DNA from: Protonemura montana
Taxonomy: Eukaryota > Arthropoda > Insecta > Plecoptera > Nemouridae
Assembly (NCBI GenBank): GCA_947568835.1
Contig: OX387608.1
Location: 1 to 64,000, forward strand
DNA length: 64,000 nucleotides
Reading direction: 5' to 3'
Below the pieces are notes generated by a model. The model did no database searches. It was not told the DNA's origin and saw only the letters and a list, made by a program, of their open reading frames with translations. A program made the position numbers and the translations under genes. Positions within the stretch are counted from its first letter, which is position 1. Each line of letters opens with the position of its first letter. Positions 63,679 through 64,000 of the stretch are shown piece by piece.

Positions 63679-64000
63679 TTTCCGGCCTTTGCGGGCGGGG
63701 GAGGGGGTAAAAAAAACTCTCTGCGGGGGGTAAAAAAACAACGCCCCCCTAGGATTTTTACTAGTTTACGGGGGAGGGGGTAAAAAAAAAACTCTCTGCA
63801 GGCGGTCAAAAAACAATGCCCCCCCCTAGGATTTTACTAGTTTACAAGGGGGAGGAGGGGAAAAAAAAACTCTCTGCAGGGGGTAAAAAAACAACGCCCC
63901 CCTAGGATTTTTACTAGTTTACGGGGGAGGGGGTAAAAAAAAAACTCTCTGCAGGCGGTCAAAAAACAATGCCCCCCCCTAGGATTTTTACTAGTTTAAG
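63679..64000. repeat. G/A-rich minisatellite, unit 7, expanded
   Basis: After the third monomer the other units go into the long A-run. Here the array instead continues with at least two more monomers (about 63880-63997) and ends TTTAAG at the window edge. This is a copy-number expansion relative to units 1-6. Confidence 0.88.

Larger units (their letters stand above)
62307..64000. repeat. Histone/5S tandem repeat, unit 7, partial
   Basis: Only the first 1.7 kb is in the window: the 5S gene, the diverged A/B/C repeats and an expanded minisatellite. It starts 36 bases into the unit because of the deletion at its left border. Confidence 0.95.

Overview
This window is a eukaryotic tandem gene array, most probably from an arthropod. 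The core histones are close to the insect type: H2B is almost the Drosophila sequence, H2A is 124 residues without an H2A.X tail, and H1 has an insect-like globular domain. Every unit also carries about 0.6 kb of TTAGG, the arthropod telomere repeat. I cannot name the species.

The array has a 9508-bp unit repeated head to tail. Units are 1-9508, 9509-19016, 19017-28524, 28525-38032, 38033-47544 (9512 bp), 47545-62306 (interrupted and shortened) and 62307-64000 (cut by the window end). Add these numbers to a unit-1 position to find its counterpart: +9508, +19016, +28524, +38032 (+38036 after the CCTA array), +47544 before the insertion in unit 6 and +52990 after it, +62271 in unit 7. Unit 1 has one extra T near 1205, so positions between there and its A-run are one higher than in the other units.

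Layout of one unit: 5S rRNA gene (+), diverged repeats and a G/A-rich minisatellite, 5S rRNA gene (-), H2B (-) and H2A (+) from a divergent promoter, a broken 5S relic (-), H4 (-) and H3 (+) from a second divergent promoter, H1 (-), a 1.3-kb non-coding stretch, a (CCTA)n microsatellite, 5S rRNA gene (+), a unique AT-rich stretch ending in a splice-donor-like site, and the TTAGG array. All five histone genes are intronless and end in the histone 3' stem-loop, so they are replication-dependent histones. Thirty histone genes and nineteen 5S genes lie in the window. The three 5S copies of a unit are identical in sequence.

Unit 6 carries a 5.36-kb non-LTR retrotransposon (50862-56221) with two intact ORFs: a gag-like protein with three zinc knuckles, and an endonuclease/reverse transcriptase. 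It lies just downstream of the predicted H2A transcription start. At its 5' junction are five tandem copies of an 18-base sequence that equals positions +1 to +18 of the predicted H2A transcript, with variation confined to the copy ends. This fits repeated rounds of insertion at the same H2A site by an element transcribed from the H2A promoter, each round adding one copy. Its 3' end has no poly(A) tail and carries CCAAT, octamer-like and TATA motifs that could restart the displaced H2A gene. This is the most unusual feature of the window.
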